From: Microbulbifer sp. A4B17
GTDB taxonomy: Bacteria; Pseudomonadota; Gammaproteobacteria; Pseudomonadales; Cellvibrionaceae
DNA length: 64,000 bases
Assembly: GCF_003076275.1 (NCBI RefSeq)
Contig: NZ_CP029064.1
Coordinates: 1,188,501 to 1,252,500, forward strand
Reading direction: 5' to 3'
Every line of letters begins with the position of its first letter. Position 1 is the first letter of the stretch. This document shows positions 1-9,609 of the stretch, piece after piece. The translations under genes and the position numbers were made by a program. The notes under the pieces were generated by a model that had not been told where the DNA came from, did no database searches, and saw nothing but the letters and a program-made list of their open reading frames with translations.

Positions 1-70
1 CCGGCTAAGTTACATCCATTGAGTTATTACGTATAATTATCATTTATTATATTTTTGAGTAATTTTCGTA

Positions 71-940
71 ATGATTAATCCAGTGTGGTTGCGGAGCTTT
101 TGCACGCTAGCCGAAGAGGGACACTTCACCCGCACTGCGGACCGTTTACATATGACTCAGTCTGGTGTCAGCCAGCATATACGCAAGCTAGAGGAGCACT
201 TGGGTGTCGCCCTGTTGGTCAGGAAGGGCAAGCACTTCACTCTCACTGATGCTGGCGACCGTCTCTACTGTGAAGGGCAGGGGATTGTGCAAAAGCTCTC
301 TAATTTGGGACAAATTGTTGGTGAGGACCCGCCTCACCGTGGGGTTGTACGAGTGATGTGTCCCGGAAGTGTGGGGTTGAAGCTCTATCCAAAGCTTTTA
401 TCCTTGCAGAAGCTCCACAGGGGATTAGCAATAAGCTGCCGCTTTGCGCCAAACCTGGATGTGGAGAAAGCCATTGTAGAAAATGATGTTGATATAGGGT
501 TAATGACAAGTCCTTCACAGGTGGAGGAAATTGACAGCAGGCCTATCGCTAGTGAAAAACTACTGCTAGTGACGCCCGCTGAAGTGGTATCCCCTGACTG
601 GGAAAAGCTTTTGGCGTTGGGGTATATAGGTCATCCTGATGGTATACATCATGCGAGTCTATTATTGGGGGCAAACTTCCCACAATTTCGAAATCTAAAT
701 GTTTTCCAGCAAAAAGGGTTTTCCAACCAAATCAGCTTGATACTGGAGCCCGTTGGCATGGGTTTGGGATTTACTGTTTTACCGTCCTATGCGGTCAATG
801 CATTTCGAAGACCGAAATTAATCAAGGCGCACAGCCTTGAGAAGCCCGTTAGTGAAACGCTTTTTTTGGCACTTAGGCGCACTCAGGTCGTATCCGCCAG
901 AGTCCGCTTTATTATTGGTGAAATGGAGAAATGGCTCTAA
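71..940 (+). CDS. LysR-family transcriptional regulator
   Basis: A 289-residue LysR-type regulator. Residues about 1-60 form the winged helix-turn-helix (a run of alternating helices with the typical TQSGVSQHIRKLE core), and the remainder is the periplasmic-binding-protein-like effector domain. Length is normal for the family. It starts with ATG and has only a weak Shine-Dalgarno sequence. Its last 10 bases overlap the start of the next gene, so the two are probably translated together. Most LysR genes are divergent from their targets, so same-strand overlap with an exported deaminase-like gene is less usual. The effector is unknown. Confidence 0.9.
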   Translation: MINPVWLRSFCTLAEEGHFTRTADRLHMTQSGVSQHIRKLEEHLGVALLVRKGKHFTLTDAGDRLYCEGQGIVQKLSNLGQIVGEDPPHRGVVRVMCPGSVGLKLYPKLLSLQKLHRGLAISCRFAPNLDVEKAIVENDVDIGLMTSPSQVEEIDSRPIASEKLLLVTPAEVVSPDWEKLLALGYIGHPDGIHHASLLLGANFPQFRNLNVFQQKGFSNQISLILEPVGMGLGFTVLPSYAVNAFRRPKLIKAHSLEKPVSETLFLALRRTQVVSARVRFIIGEMEKWL

Positions 941-1821
941 TTAGGCTCTTAAATATCAAAAAAATTAAGAGTTATAGTAAAAATAAAGTGTTGTTTTTTT
1001 TACTGCTATTTTTGTTAATGCCAAAATTTTCTATAGAGGCATTAGCGGAGAGTAAGAGCATTAGGGGGGAAAGTATTCGGGATGAGCAGGACAACTTACT
1101 GATGCTTTTCGCTTATTCCGTAGTTTTTCAGGATTGGGTAAACCCTACAGATCAAGATAAGAGAGGTCATAATATTGGCGCAGTCTTATTTGATGATAGT
1201 GTCAAGAGAGTAGCGGCTGTCCAGCTTAATTCAGTTTCAATTTGCAATGACAAAACCCAGCATGCTGAAGTCCGTTTAATGCAACAGTGCCTGGCTGAAA
1301 AATGTCTCGGGCAAAAAACTCAATATCTGACTCATGCCAATGTTGCGATTTATACCACATTAGAGCCCTGTATGATGTGTAGTGGCATGATGACTTTCCT
1401 TGGGGTTTTGCGAGTTGTCTACGGACAGACTGATCCCGATTATGGTCAAAGTATAGAACGACTAAAGCAGAGCTCTAATGAGAGCTGTGGCGGAGAAGAT
1501 TCGCAGTGTATCGTGGATAAACCTGCGAATTATTATACTCGTCGTATAACTTCAGAACCTTCGAAGTTGTTAAAGAGAGAACAGCTGGACGGGGCTTACT
1601 TTGCCTATGAATTACAGCATGGCGACCATATCATTCGTTTCTTATTGACTGACGAAGCTAAACAAATTTATCAGCAAGCTTATCAGGACTTTAAAAATCT
1701 AAACGTTAGGCACAAGGAAAACAGGGCAATATACCGTCAAGCACTCTCAATCCTGAAGCAGCTGGAAAATGGTGAACTGCGGCTGGATTACTGTCCCTCT
1801 TGGCAGTTGCACCATCATTAA
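931..1821 (+). CDS. Exported cytidine/deoxycytidylate deaminase-fold protein
   Basis: A 296-residue protein with the zinc deaminase signature: H111-A-E113 supplies the first zinc ligand and catalytic glutamate, and P146-C147-M-M-C150 supplies the two cysteines. This pattern is that of the CMP/dCMP and TadA-like deaminase superfamily. Unlike cytosolic deaminases it begins with a basic stretch, a strongly hydrophobic segment (about residues 19-38) and an ALA-like cleavage site, which reads as a Sec signal peptide. The C-terminal 120 residues beyond the deaminase core are unassigned. A GGAG sequence lies 5 bases before the ATG, inside the upstream LysR gene. The family is clear; substrate and the reason for export are not. 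A signal anchor instead of a cleaved peptide is possible. Confidence 0.8.
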   Translation: MALIRLLNIKKIKSYSKNKVLFFLLLFLLMPKFSIEALAESKSIRGESIRDEQDNLLMLFAYSVVFQDWVNPTDQDKRGHNIGAVLFDDSVKRVAAVQLNSVSICNDKTQHAEVRLMQQCLAEKCLGQKTQYLTHANVAIYTTLEPCMMCSGMMTFLGVLRVVYGQTDPDYGQSIERLKQSSNESCGGEDSQCIVDKPANYYTRRITSEPSKLLKREQLDGAYFAYELQHGDHIIRFLLTDEAKQIYQQAYQDFKNLNVRHKENRAIYRQALSILKQLENGELRLDYCPSWQLHHH

Positions 1822-1842
1822 AATATAAATCCTGTGTTCAAG

Positions 1843-2748
1843 TTACGACTGTTGCAAAGCCTTTTGAGCTTGCTCCGTGAGGTTGATAGTAATCTGCTTG
1901 ATCAACTTCGATTTTAAATTCCAAACATGCCAGTAAAGAGGAATCTCCAAACACTGGTCTTCTGCGAGTTTGACCAACTTTCCACTTTTTAGCAGGCTGG
2001 CTACCTGAATATCCGGCGCCATTCCCCAACCCAACCCCAAGGTTAAGAAGCTGAGGAAGCTCTTGGAAGAAGGTATTTCGTGGGACGGATACTGGCCGGT
2101 TTCCACACCCCAGAATTTTTTCAGGTAGCGGCTCTGTAGCCGATCCTTATAGTTGAACTCCACTGCCGGGGCATAGCGAAATTCATCAACATGAATGGGG
2201 TCTGAGAAAAACTTTTTCTTAAAAGACCTGGTACAAACCGGGTAGTAGGCCATATGACCAAGCAGTACTGATTGGCACCCCTGAAGATTACTGGTTGTGG
2301 AGCTGATACAGCCAATTACTTCCCCATTCTTCAACAACTCATGAGTGGCCTCCTGGTCGTCTACTTTCAGGTCCACCAAAAGCTGCTGGGATCGAATCAA
2401 TGGTGTGATGGCGGAGAGGAACCAGGTATCCAAGCTATCTGAATTCAGTGCGATACGAACCTTGTTCTGGTTGCTATAGCGGGTCTTTCCCCCCTCAGGG
2501 TCGATATCAGTGAGAAGCTCCTGCTGTAACAAATGCATTTGCTGGTAGTACCCCAGTACTTTGAGGCCTGCTTCAGTGGGGCGTAAAGGATTGGAGCGGA
2601 TCAGTAGCGCCTGGCCCACCTGGCTCTCCAGGGACTTGATTCGTTGGGAAATCGCAGACTGACTCACGTGGAGTAAGGCTGCGGCTTTGTCAAAACTGCG
2701 TTCCTCCACCACAAAGGCAAAGGCTTGGAGTTGCTTTAGGTCTAACAT
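1843..2748 (-). CDS. argP: ArgP/LysG-like LysR regulator
   Basis: A 301-residue LysR-type regulator with an N-terminal HTH (residues about 3-60, SQSAISQRIKSLE core) and an effector domain. The opening residues and overall pattern resemble ArgP (IciA)/LysG, which sense lysine or arginine and switch on a basic amino acid exporter. The divergent neighbour is exactly such a LysE/ArgO exporter, separated by a 130-bp intergenic region that probably holds the shared operator. The context supports the assignment more strongly than the sequence alone. The gene symbol is inferred from resemblance plus context. Confidence 0.8.
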   Translation of the reverse strand: MLDLKQLQAFAFVVEERSFDKAAALLHVSQSAISQRIKSLESQVGQALLIRSNPLRPTEAGLKVLGYYQQMHLLQQELLTDIDPEGGKTRYSNQNKVRIALNSDSLDTWFLSAITPLIRSQQLLVDLKVDDQEATHELLKNGEVIGCISSTTSNLQGCQSVLLGHMAYYPVCTRSFKKKFFSDPIHVDEFRYAPAVEFNYKDRLQSRYLKKFWGVETGQYPSHEIPSSKSFLSFLTLGLGWGMAPDIQVASLLKSGKLVKLAEDQCLEIPLYWHVWNLKSKLIKQITINLTEQAQKALQQS

Positions 2749-2878
2749 AAGAATTACTTATGAGGGATCAGTATAATTAAGTTTACTTATTCTAGTTTGC
2801 CTCTTAATCTCGCGCCACTATTCAGGCCCGCAGCCCTGCGGGCACTTCCAAATTAGAAAATGAAATACAGGAGGCATT

Positions 2879-3499
2879 GTGTTCTCAGGGTTGTTGCTGG
2901 CACCGCTCGCAAAAGGTTTTTTAACTACCATCAGTTTGATTATGGCGATTGGAGCGCAGAATGCGTTTCTGTTAACGCAGAGTATCCGTCGTCAATATCA
3001 CTTTAGTATCGCAGCATTATGCGTACTGATGGATATTGCCTTAATTACTGGTGGTGTGTTCCTGGTTGCAAATCTCGCACAAGCGGGTGGCGATTGGATG
3101 ATCTGGCTAACCTGGCTCGGTGCTGCTTTCCTTTTCTCCTACGGTGCCATGGCATTCCGTTCCGCCCTTACCAATAAAGGCTTGGGCGACCAAAAAGAGC
3201 GGATGAAATCCCGCCGTTCAGCCTTGATTACTGCGGTAGCTTTAACATTGCTGAACCCGCATGCCTATGTGGATACGGTTGTACTTATCGGCTCAGTAGG
3301 GGCCCAGTATGCAGGTAATGGGTCCTGGTTCTTTGTGCTGGGTGCATGTAGTGCCTCACTGTTGTGGTTCACTCTCCTCTCTGTGGGTGGCAGCATGATG
3401 CAGCCACTGTTTAAAAACCCCAGAACCTGGCAGGTACTTGATGTATTGGTGGGTATTATGATGTGGACTATTGCTGTCAGCTTACTGTGGGCACAGTAA
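2879..3499 (+). CDS. argO: LysE/ArgO-family amino acid exporter
   Basis: A 206-residue inner-membrane protein with about six hydrophobic segments and the LysE-family GAQNAF motif near residue 25 followed by the NPHAY motif in the middle. LysE/ArgO proteins export lysine, arginine or analogues using the proton gradient. The start is GTG, placed 4 bases after a perfect AGGAGG at 2869-2874. No good ATG exists before residue 22, so this start is preferred. It is divergent from an ArgP-like regulator, the classical arrangement for inducible basic amino acid efflux. A strong hairpin terminator follows. Confidence 0.88.
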   Translation: MFSGLLLAPLAKGFLTTISLIMAIGAQNAFLLTQSIRRQYHFSIAALCVLMDIALITGGVFLVANLAQAGGDWMIWLTWLGAAFLFSYGAMAFRSALTNKGLGDQKERMKSRRSALITAVALTLLNPHAYVDTVVLIGSVGAQYAGNGSWFFVLGACSASLLWFTLLSVGGSMMQPLFKNPRTWQVLDVLVGIMMWTIAVSLLWAQ

Positions 3500-3519
3500 T
3501 CAATCGGTAGTAGTTATTA

Positions 3520-3555
3520 AAAACAGCTGTAGACTTATTGGTCTGCAGCTGTTTT
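3520..3555. terminator. Bidirectional hairpin terminator
   Basis: AAAACAGCTG...CAGCTGTTTT forms a 15-bp stem with one G-U pair and a 6-base loop (TTATTG). It begins with an A tract and ends with a T tract, so it could stop transcription of the exporter gene on the plus strand and of the acyltransferase gene on the minus strand. Confidence 0.8.
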
Positions 3556-3594
3556 CCAATTCCGGTTCCTTTCGAACTCCCAAAGTTCTACGCG

Positions 3595-4701
3595 CTAACT
3601 CTCTCTAATCATATTCCCTGATCTATTTAGTACGTTACTTCGATCGCTCAAATAGCGCCCAAGACGCATACAGGGCCTCTCCACCAACCAATAAACTGCT
3701 GCTGCCAGAGTAAAGCTAAGTAGGGTTACTACTAGAAGGACAGCTGACAGAGAAAAGCTTGCAAATCCTTCCCCCCAAGGTTGGGCTATCGCCCAGCTGC
3801 CGAGAAAGACAATGGTCAAATGAAATAAGTAAATGGAGTAGCTGATAGTGCCCAAAGCTGCTAAATGTCGCACAGGCTTCATTGGGAGTAATAGGAAAGC
3901 GAGAAAGATAACCAAAGCAATGAAGTGAGATGATGCAAAGCGAAAAGGAGTTTCGCTGATCGATCTACCTATCAGGTATAAGACTACAACGAGTAGCGGA
4001 ATACAGAATGTGGAAAGTAGCCCCCAGAGCAAATAGCGGAAGCCGCACTTTGTTTCGTAGTAGTACCTGATCAGAGTACCGCAGAACATCACCGCAATAG
4101 CAAAGGGTAGGTAGGTGGTAGTCGCGGGCAGCTGGGATAAGGGGGTGGGCGCTAGCCCCAAAAGTTGTAGACAGACAAACGTCGATAGCGCTCCCCAGCA
4201 CATCATGAGTAGGTAACTCGGGTTCCCTAAAAGCCGCAGACGAAACATCAGAGCGCAAAGACTATAGAAAATCAGTTCTGCGGTAAGGGTCCAATAGAGA
4301 GTCTGGACACTTTCAAAACCCATAAGAGCTTGCAGCATTGTGGTATTGGCCAGGACGGTACTTGCAGAGAATGTCCGGTCAGCTAATAACCATGCCAAGC
4401 CAATTGTTACAATCATGGATAGCCAATAAGCCGGGTACAAGCGGAAGAAGCGGCGAGTAGCAAAGCTTTTAAGAGGACGGTTTGATGCGAGAAGGCTATG
4501 GGGAATGACAAAGCCGGAAATCAGGAAAAAGCAAAGCACTCCTATCCGGCCAAAATCCAATTGACTGATAAACTCAGCCAACAGACTACCGTGCTGTTCG
4601 ACATAGGGGTTGCGGATAAACACTTCACTACTGTGTTGCCAGACAACCAATGTTGCAGCCAGCCCCCGTAGTACATCGAGATTAATAAGGCGTTTGTTCA
4701 T
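3595..4701 (-). CDS. Acyltransferase-3 family membrane protein (OafA/YrhL type)
   Basis: A 368-residue polytopic membrane protein of the acyltransferase 3 family, which O-acylates polysaccharides, lipopolysaccharide or other envelope glycans. It opens with the typical LDVLRGLAA motif and the WQHSS histidine near residue 22. An R-x-x-R-x-YP type motif (TRRFFRLYPAYW, about residues 85-98) and about ten hydrophobic helices follow. No SGNH domain is fused to it. No polysaccharide genes are nearby, so the substrate cannot be inferred. The ribosome binding site is weak. Confidence 0.88.
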   Translation of the reverse strand: MNKRLINLDVLRGLAATLVVWQHSSEVFIRNPYVEQHGSLLAEFISQLDFGRIGVLCFFLISGFVIPHSLLASNRPLKSFATRRFFRLYPAYWLSMIVTIGLAWLLADRTFSASTVLANTTMLQALMGFESVQTLYWTLTAELIFYSLCALMFRLRLLGNPSYLLMMCWGALSTFVCLQLLGLAPTPLSQLPATTTYLPFAIAVMFCGTLIRYYYETKCGFRYLLWGLLSTFCIPLLVVVLYLIGRSISETPFRFASSHFIALVIFLAFLLLPMKPVRHLAALGTISYSIYLFHLTIVFLGSWAIAQPWGEGFASFSLSAVLLVVTLLSFTLAAAVYWLVERPCMRLGRYLSDRSNVLNRSGNMIRES

Positions 4702-4944
4702 TGCTGGCGACCTATATCCTTGGTCAATTTCATTTTATCCTGCCCAGATTATGATAACTATGTCCTGGATGATGCCATACTTTCTAAGCCAGGTTTGGCT
4801 GTAAATTATTTACTCTTCGCTAAGAGAGTTAGTCGTTACTATTCCTTTTGCCCGTTGCTAGGGAACCTTGCATGTGGGAACTGGTGCTCCATCAACAGGA
4901 TGAAGCACCATGCGTTTATTGAGGTTGACTAGTGTCGCCTTCTA

Positions 4945-5352
4945 CTAGTCATTAATACGTACTAGTAAGTTGTCCATCTCAAAATGCCACTTTACATTTT
5001 CGCCATCTTCATCCCACAATTCTCTGAGTTCTGAATTTTCTCCAACAATTCGGGCTATGGTATCAACAGCTTTATTTGTAAGCTGCTTATCGGGGACAAT
5101 ATCTGAAGTTTCTACCCAGTTATCGATAGCTTCGGAATAAGCGCTTTTCTTACCCCAGTTTCCCTTTAACCTTGCAATAATCTCACATGCAACTAGTGCG
5201 GCACATGCATCATCATATTCCAAGTAGTCCTCTGACATTAAATCAATATCTATTGCCTGTTTAACTTTTTCAAGTCCCGGATTGTCCAGAAATTCACCTG
5301 ACCAATCGCAAGCAGCATCATTTCCAAAAGCGTCCTCTGACCAAGCTCCCAT
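4945..5352 (-). CDS. DUF4259 domain-containing protein
   Basis: A 135-residue acidic protein beginning MGAWSEDAFGNDAACDW, the hallmark start of DUF4259 proteins (MGAWG..xFxND.A.DW). The full domain appears intact, with the conserved DDA..ALVACEIIA helix in the middle. The function of the family is unknown. It stands alone on the minus strand, with about 100 bp to the broken gene upstream. Confidence 0.8.
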   Translation of the reverse strand: MGAWSEDAFGNDAACDWSGEFLDNPGLEKVKQAIDIDLMSEDYLEYDDACAALVACEIIARLKGNWGKKSAYSEAIDNWVETSDIVPDKQLTNKAVDTIARIVGENSELRELWDEDGENVKWHFEMDNLLVRIND

Positions 5353-5452
5353 AGCTAAACCCTTCTATATCTTATAAGTGACATTCTCACGGAGCTGTAA
5401 TCCTATTGGTTTCTACTAAAAAGAATGCCGATTAATTCATATTGTTGACTCT

Positions 5453-6143
5453 TTACTGAGACACTGGTGGCAATTTATAGATTTCGAAATTTGGGATGTA
5501 ATTTTCTGCAATATCATCTACGAACTGAATAGGTAATCTGCCAAGTAAGTTAGTGAGAACTACAATTGATACATTGTCCTTTGGATAGTGGATCATTGTG
5601 ACAGCATTTCCACCACTAGTGCTAACCGCTCTATGCCTTTTCCTGTCTATAGCCTGCCAGCCTGTTGCGTATCCATTTTCATAATTATTAAAGTCTCTGG
5701 ATTACCCCGCACTATGAGATCAGCTCTATACCCACTAAGTATTTCAGGAAGCCCCGAAGTATGGGTCATCAACTGTTGAATGCTGATTGATTTCCATTCC
5801 TCGGGTAGATCAGCAATATGTTTGCCTATCTCATCATCGAATGACAACTTCCCCTGTTCAGAAAGTTGTACCAGTGCCACACCCGTAAACGCTTTGGTCA
5901 TGGAGTTTATAGGGAAGACAGTATTCTCTTTAACGGATACCTTATGTTGTATTTCAGCAAATCCATAATTTCTCTTCTTAACGATTTCCCCATTTTTATC
6001 ACTGCTAGTTGCAATCCTGGAATATGGCGATCTTCCATGATCTGTTTTATTAGCCTGTTTGTAGAATCAGCATAGGTGGAGGTGGTAAAATATAGTAAGT
6101 AAAACGAAAGTATAAATTTTAGTAAATAATTTATTTTTTGCAT
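5453..6143 (-). pseudogene. Broken serine hydrolase (beta-lactamase/class C family)
   Basis: Three pieces in different frames add up to a serine beta-lactamase-fold hydrolase. Piece one (from 6143) has a signal peptide and reads to LQLAVIK. There one A is missing from an A-run near 5990, and the frame shifts into KNGEIVKKRNYGFAEI followed by NSMTKAFT, which holds the catalytic SxxK. Piece two continues to a GNPE sequence near 5700. The reading then jumps into another frame with YENGYATGW and the STSGGN motif, ending at the TAA at 5453-5455. The middle of the protein, including the YxN motif, is absent, so at least one frameshift and one internal deletion of about 140 codons have occurred. The single-base shift could be a sequencing error; the deletion could not. 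Confidence 0.85.
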
Positions 6144-6272
6144 ACCAAGATTCTATTTATGCAGATTGTTTTCAATAACCTTATCTGTTAAATATTCTCT
6201 AGTAAATAGTTATGCTTACCCTGTTAAGTTAAAAAATCAATCTGCAATGTGAAAACACTTTTTGAGCAATTA

Positions 6273-7439
6273 TTACCCATTTTTCTTGAGGTTGGTAACT
6301 ACCTGGTTAATTTCCGTTTGGTTTTCACAGATAAGTCTGTCTGCTAGAACCTTCAAGCTGTCAATTGATTTGTAGTCAAATGGGTCAACATAAGGGTCGA
6401 TAATTTCAACGTTCAAGTAGTTATAATTGATTTTCCCTTCAGAGCTGAGAGATTGTGCAATTTTCAGTGTGTATAATTGCTGGTCATCCATGGATCTTTG
6501 AACATTTGATATGAGATCCTGAATCCAGTTAATTTTCCCCCAGTTTTTCAAGCTCCGATAGTTGGTTTCCATTGTATTCAGAGGGGATGTACCGGCCCCA
6601 AGAATTAGTACATAATATTTTTTTCCAGGAAACTCCTCAATAATGTCATTCAATATAATACTGGTGGGGTTGTTTGCATATATGCCTGCATCGGCATAAT
6701 AACGGTGATGAACATCCCGGCCAGTGGTCATAAAATCGACAGGAGGGAAAAGGGTTTCCGCACTAGCTGCAGCTGTGACTAGTTGGTACAGAGTATCTGT
6801 GGGTAGTTTTTTAACCTCTTCTCCGCGATTTTTAAAAAGATGTAGCTGACCTGTATGGATATTGAGAGAAGGTATGATCACGTAGTTTTTCAGGTCGGTG
6901 AAATTGGTTTCGTCGGTATAATGTTTCTCCATAGTGTCGCGTAATCGTTCGCCGCTAAAGCGAGGGGAGAAATATCCATTCCCAGTCAATAATTTGTGAT
7001 ACCAAGGTGTTGAGAATAAGTATTTACTTTCATTTTTATAGATATCAATAATTGCCTCGGTGTGTGACTGAGGGTTGGTGTTTTCAGGATGGTTGGTCTT
7101 AAAAGGTGCATGGGTCACATTTAGGCCGGAGGCAATGATAGCACCAGTAGATACCCCACTAAAAACATCAAACAACTCATCAATAGGCTTACCTGTGTGC
7201 TCTTCGATATGTTTAATGACATAGAGTGGTATCAATCCACGTATACCCCCTCCGTCTATAATCAGGATTCTAATAGTGTCTTTTTCTTTGAGGGATTCAT
7301 TACTGTCGATAAACTCATCTGTAACCGGGTAAGCATTAAATTTAATGCTCTGGGTCAGGCGGTAATTGTATACATATACGAGCCCCACAAAAGCTACGAT
7401 AAGTATTAAAAATGTGACTGCAACGTGCCTGATCTTCAA
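6273..7439 (-). CDS. Membrane-anchored patatin-like phospholipase
   Basis: A 388-residue patatin-family acyl hydrolase. An N-terminal hydrophobic segment (about residues 7-25) preceded by basic residues looks like a signal anchor. The catalytic domain has DGGGIRG (oxyanion hole, residues 62-68), GVSTG with nucleophile Ser97, and the catalytic Asp250 in YADAG. Patatins cleave acyl chains from membrane lipids by a Ser-Asp dyad. The first codon is TTG at 7437-7439, because no ATG lies between the upstream stop and the anchor segment. The start is therefore the least certain part. No partner gene is evident. Confidence 0.88.
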   Translation of the reverse strand: MKIRHVAVTFLILIVAFVGLVYVYNYRLTQSIKFNAYPVTDEFIDSNESLKEKDTIRILIIDGGGIRGLIPLYVIKHIEEHTGKPIDELFDVFSGVSTGAIIASGLNVTHAPFKTNHPENTNPQSHTEAIIDIYKNESKYLFSTPWYHKLLTGNGYFSPRFSGERLRDTMEKHYTDETNFTDLKNYVIIPSLNIHTGQLHLFKNRGEEVKKLPTDTLYQLVTAAASAETLFPPVDFMTTGRDVHHRYYADAGIYANNPTSIILNDIIEEFPGKKYYVLILGAGTSPLNTMETNYRSLKNWGKINWIQDLISNVQRSMDDQQLYTLKIAQSLSSEGKINYNYLNVEIIDPYVDPFDYKSIDSLKVLADRLICENQTEINQVVTNLKKNG

Positions 7440-7961
7440 GGGGTGACCTGCGCTCTTTGATCCGTAATATAAAGAGTGCGAGAGGGCGAATTAGTTTTAT
7501 TATTTTGAGTAATTAGGAGATGCTTTTCATTGTCTCACTCGCCATGGATTTCGGGTCTGAGCAAGCTCTTAGTGCCATAAATCTTCTTCATTTAGAAATA
7601 TATCAATAATCGATTTACTCTCGGACACATTTGAAAAAAATTTACTTTTCTATCAAAACCTAAAAATACACATCATTAAACCTGAAATATCTATTTATAG
7701 AATATACAGATATTTAAAAAATATTCTTATGGTATCAGTTTTGCAGTAGTTCCTGATGACTGATCCCCATAACCTCAAAATAGTAGGAGGCAGGTGGCAA
7801 CCGGATGACCAGTTCTCGGGCTTAAACCCAGCAGATATGGACACTATGTCATCTTATTAAAGGGTTATGAGTTCAGCCCTCGGCCAGTCCTGGAACAGGA
7901 ACCGTCTAGTCCGGGATTGATAGCAATCGAACAATACTTTCGCAAAGAAGACGAACAAAGG
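7440..7961. other. Long intergenic region with a GC-richer island
   Basis: No convincing coding sequence. The first 300 bases are AT-rich. From about 7780 the base composition rises and the sequence becomes compact and unlike its surroundings, up to the hairpin at 7962. It could be a structured RNA or the non-coding end of a lost element. I could not match it to a known family. Confidence 0.4.
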
Positions 7962-7988
7962 AGCCCCACCCAGTCAAGGGTGGGGGCT
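7962..7988 (-). terminator. Hairpin terminator of the cytochrome c peroxidase gene
   Basis: AGCCCCACCC and GGGTGGGGGCT pair into a 10-bp stem with one bulged G and a 6-base loop. It overlaps the region just after the stop of the minus-strand peroxidase gene. The T-tract on the minus strand is short (CCTTTGTT), so it may act as an RNA-protecting hairpin as much as a terminator. Confidence 0.6.
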
Positions 7989-7991
7989 ACA

Positions 7992-9011
7992 TCAGTTAGC
8001 TTGGTGCTCTAAAGCATTTAGAAAAGCAGCGATATCACTTACTTGCTGCTTGTTTAATTTTTGACCTAGCTGGTGCCAAGCCATATCGTAAATTGCTTGT
8101 TCAATGGTTTCTACGCTCCCATCGTGGAAGTAAGGCGCACTTCTACTAACGTCACGTAACATCGGAACCTTGAACACCATTTTATCGTTTTCACTACCTG
8201 TAACTTTATAGCGACCTAAATCTTCCTGGTGCGGATATTCATTGACTAACCCCATCTTCTGATACATGTTACCACCCAGGGTTTTACCATTATGGCAAGC
8301 CGAACAACCGGTGTTGATAAAGGTTTGCAGACCCTTTAACTCCTTTTTTGTCAGTGCATGATCGTCACCTTTCATAAAAGTATCAAAGCGATCATTTGTG
8401 ATCAACGTGCGCTCAAATGCGGCAATCGCATGTGCAATGTTATTGTAAGAGATAGCATTGTCATGACCAAAAGCCTGCTTGAAACTCACTTGATATTTAT
8501 CAATTTTTGAAATCTTTGTTTCAACAGCCCCTTCAGAGGGCATTCCCATTTCTACAGGGTTGAGAATTGGACCTTTTGCTTGTGCTTTCAGGTTTTCTGC
8601 TCGGCCATCCCAAAATTGAGCAATCTGGAATCCTGAATTCCAGACTGTTGGAGAGTTACGATCACCTTTAGTGCCGGGCAAAGCGCCAAGTGATGTCGCT
8701 TCATTGTCAACGCCCGAGCCATTGTAGTTCCCTACTTGATGGCAGCTGTTACAGGACTGGCTATCATTGACTGAAAGCCGTTTGTCCATGAACAGTGTTT
8801 TTCCAAGCTCAACCATAGCTGGGGTGTCATTCTCACTGCCTGGCATAGTTTCTGAGAGAGTGCCGAACATAATTTTTGATTGTTGACGTAATTGATTTAT
8901 ATCAACTTCGGCCGTTGCCGATACAGTTGTTGATAGCAAGCTTGCTGCCGCTATCAAGCTGCCAATGATTGGAAGCTTTAGATCTCTTTTCGAAAAAATT
9001 TTCTTAATCAC
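7992..9011 (-). CDS. Di-heme cytochrome c peroxidase (CcpA/MauG family)
   Basis: A periplasmic di-heme peroxidase that reduces hydrogen peroxide with electrons from small c-type cytochromes. From the GTG at 9009-9011 it has 339 residues with a signal peptide (about 1-35). The first CxxCH heme motif (CNSCH) is near residue 87 and the second (CSACH) near residue 236, with the candidate methionine ligand in VPMLRDV near residue 284. I prefer the GTG because GGGAGA lies about 9 bases upstream. An upstream TTG at 9033-9035 would add eight residues with no better ribosome site. Length fits the family. It is monocistronic, with a hairpin terminator after the stop. Confidence 0.93.
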   Translation of the reverse strand: MIKKIFSKRDLKLPIIGSLIAAASLLSTTVSATAEVDINQLRQQSKIMFGTLSETMPGSENDTPAMVELGKTLFMDKRLSVNDSQSCNSCHQVGNYNGSGVDNEATSLGALPGTKGDRNSPTVWNSGFQIAQFWDGRAENLKAQAKGPILNPVEMGMPSEGAVETKISKIDKYQVSFKQAFGHDNAISYNNIAHAIAAFERTLITNDRFDTFMKGDDHALTKKELKGLQTFINTGCSACHNGKTLGGNMYQKMGLVNEYPHQEDLGRYKVTGSENDKMVFKVPMLRDVSRSAPYFHDGSVETIEQAIYDMAWHQLGQKLNKQQVSDIAAFLNALEHQAN

Positions 9012-9609
9012 TTTGGTATCTCTCCCATATCTCAAAAAACAATGACAACTAACCTATTTTGAATCAAAGTTAGGCGGCGCCACTATATAGGGAAGCTCGT
9101 TCAGCTGATACCATGATTTAACAAAAAAAGCTGCTGATTTTTGAATATCCAGAATTGTTCACAAAATATTTTTTCAAATATTATTCAGAACTTGGCCTAT
9201 ACATTGAGTGCACTGTATTTGACGAGATTGAAGTCTTGCTATTTACCTTTGAAAATTGCAGGGCAATTTCTGAGATGGGGAGGAAGTGTAGGGTTGAGGG
9301 GATACTTATTGGCATCTCCAAAGAGAAATGATTCGTATTTCTGCTAGTCGGTTGTTGGTGTAATATTTGCTCGAACGATAAATGACTCCTTAACTATCTG
9401 AATATGGTTAACTTTTTAGTTAGAGCTTTTAGGAAGCTTTTAATCTTATTGTTATATCTGTTTAACTTTTATATTGGCCTACGTACCCTAAATAGAGTCA
9501 TTCCGCTATCTATCAAGCTACCGGGTTTAACAAGAATCTCTTCGATCAATCTCTTTAGTGAAATTGGTTACTTTCCCAATTAGTACCCCTAGTCCGCCTT
9601 TTCGGGGAA
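9012..9609. other. AT-rich intergenic region with a short repeat remnant
   Basis: Nearly 600 bases without a credible gene. At 9136-9161 there is a sequence closely resembling the end of the dispersed repeat at 40186-40212 (TATCCAGAATTGTTCA shared). The rest is AT-rich and I see nothing further in it. Confidence 0.5.
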
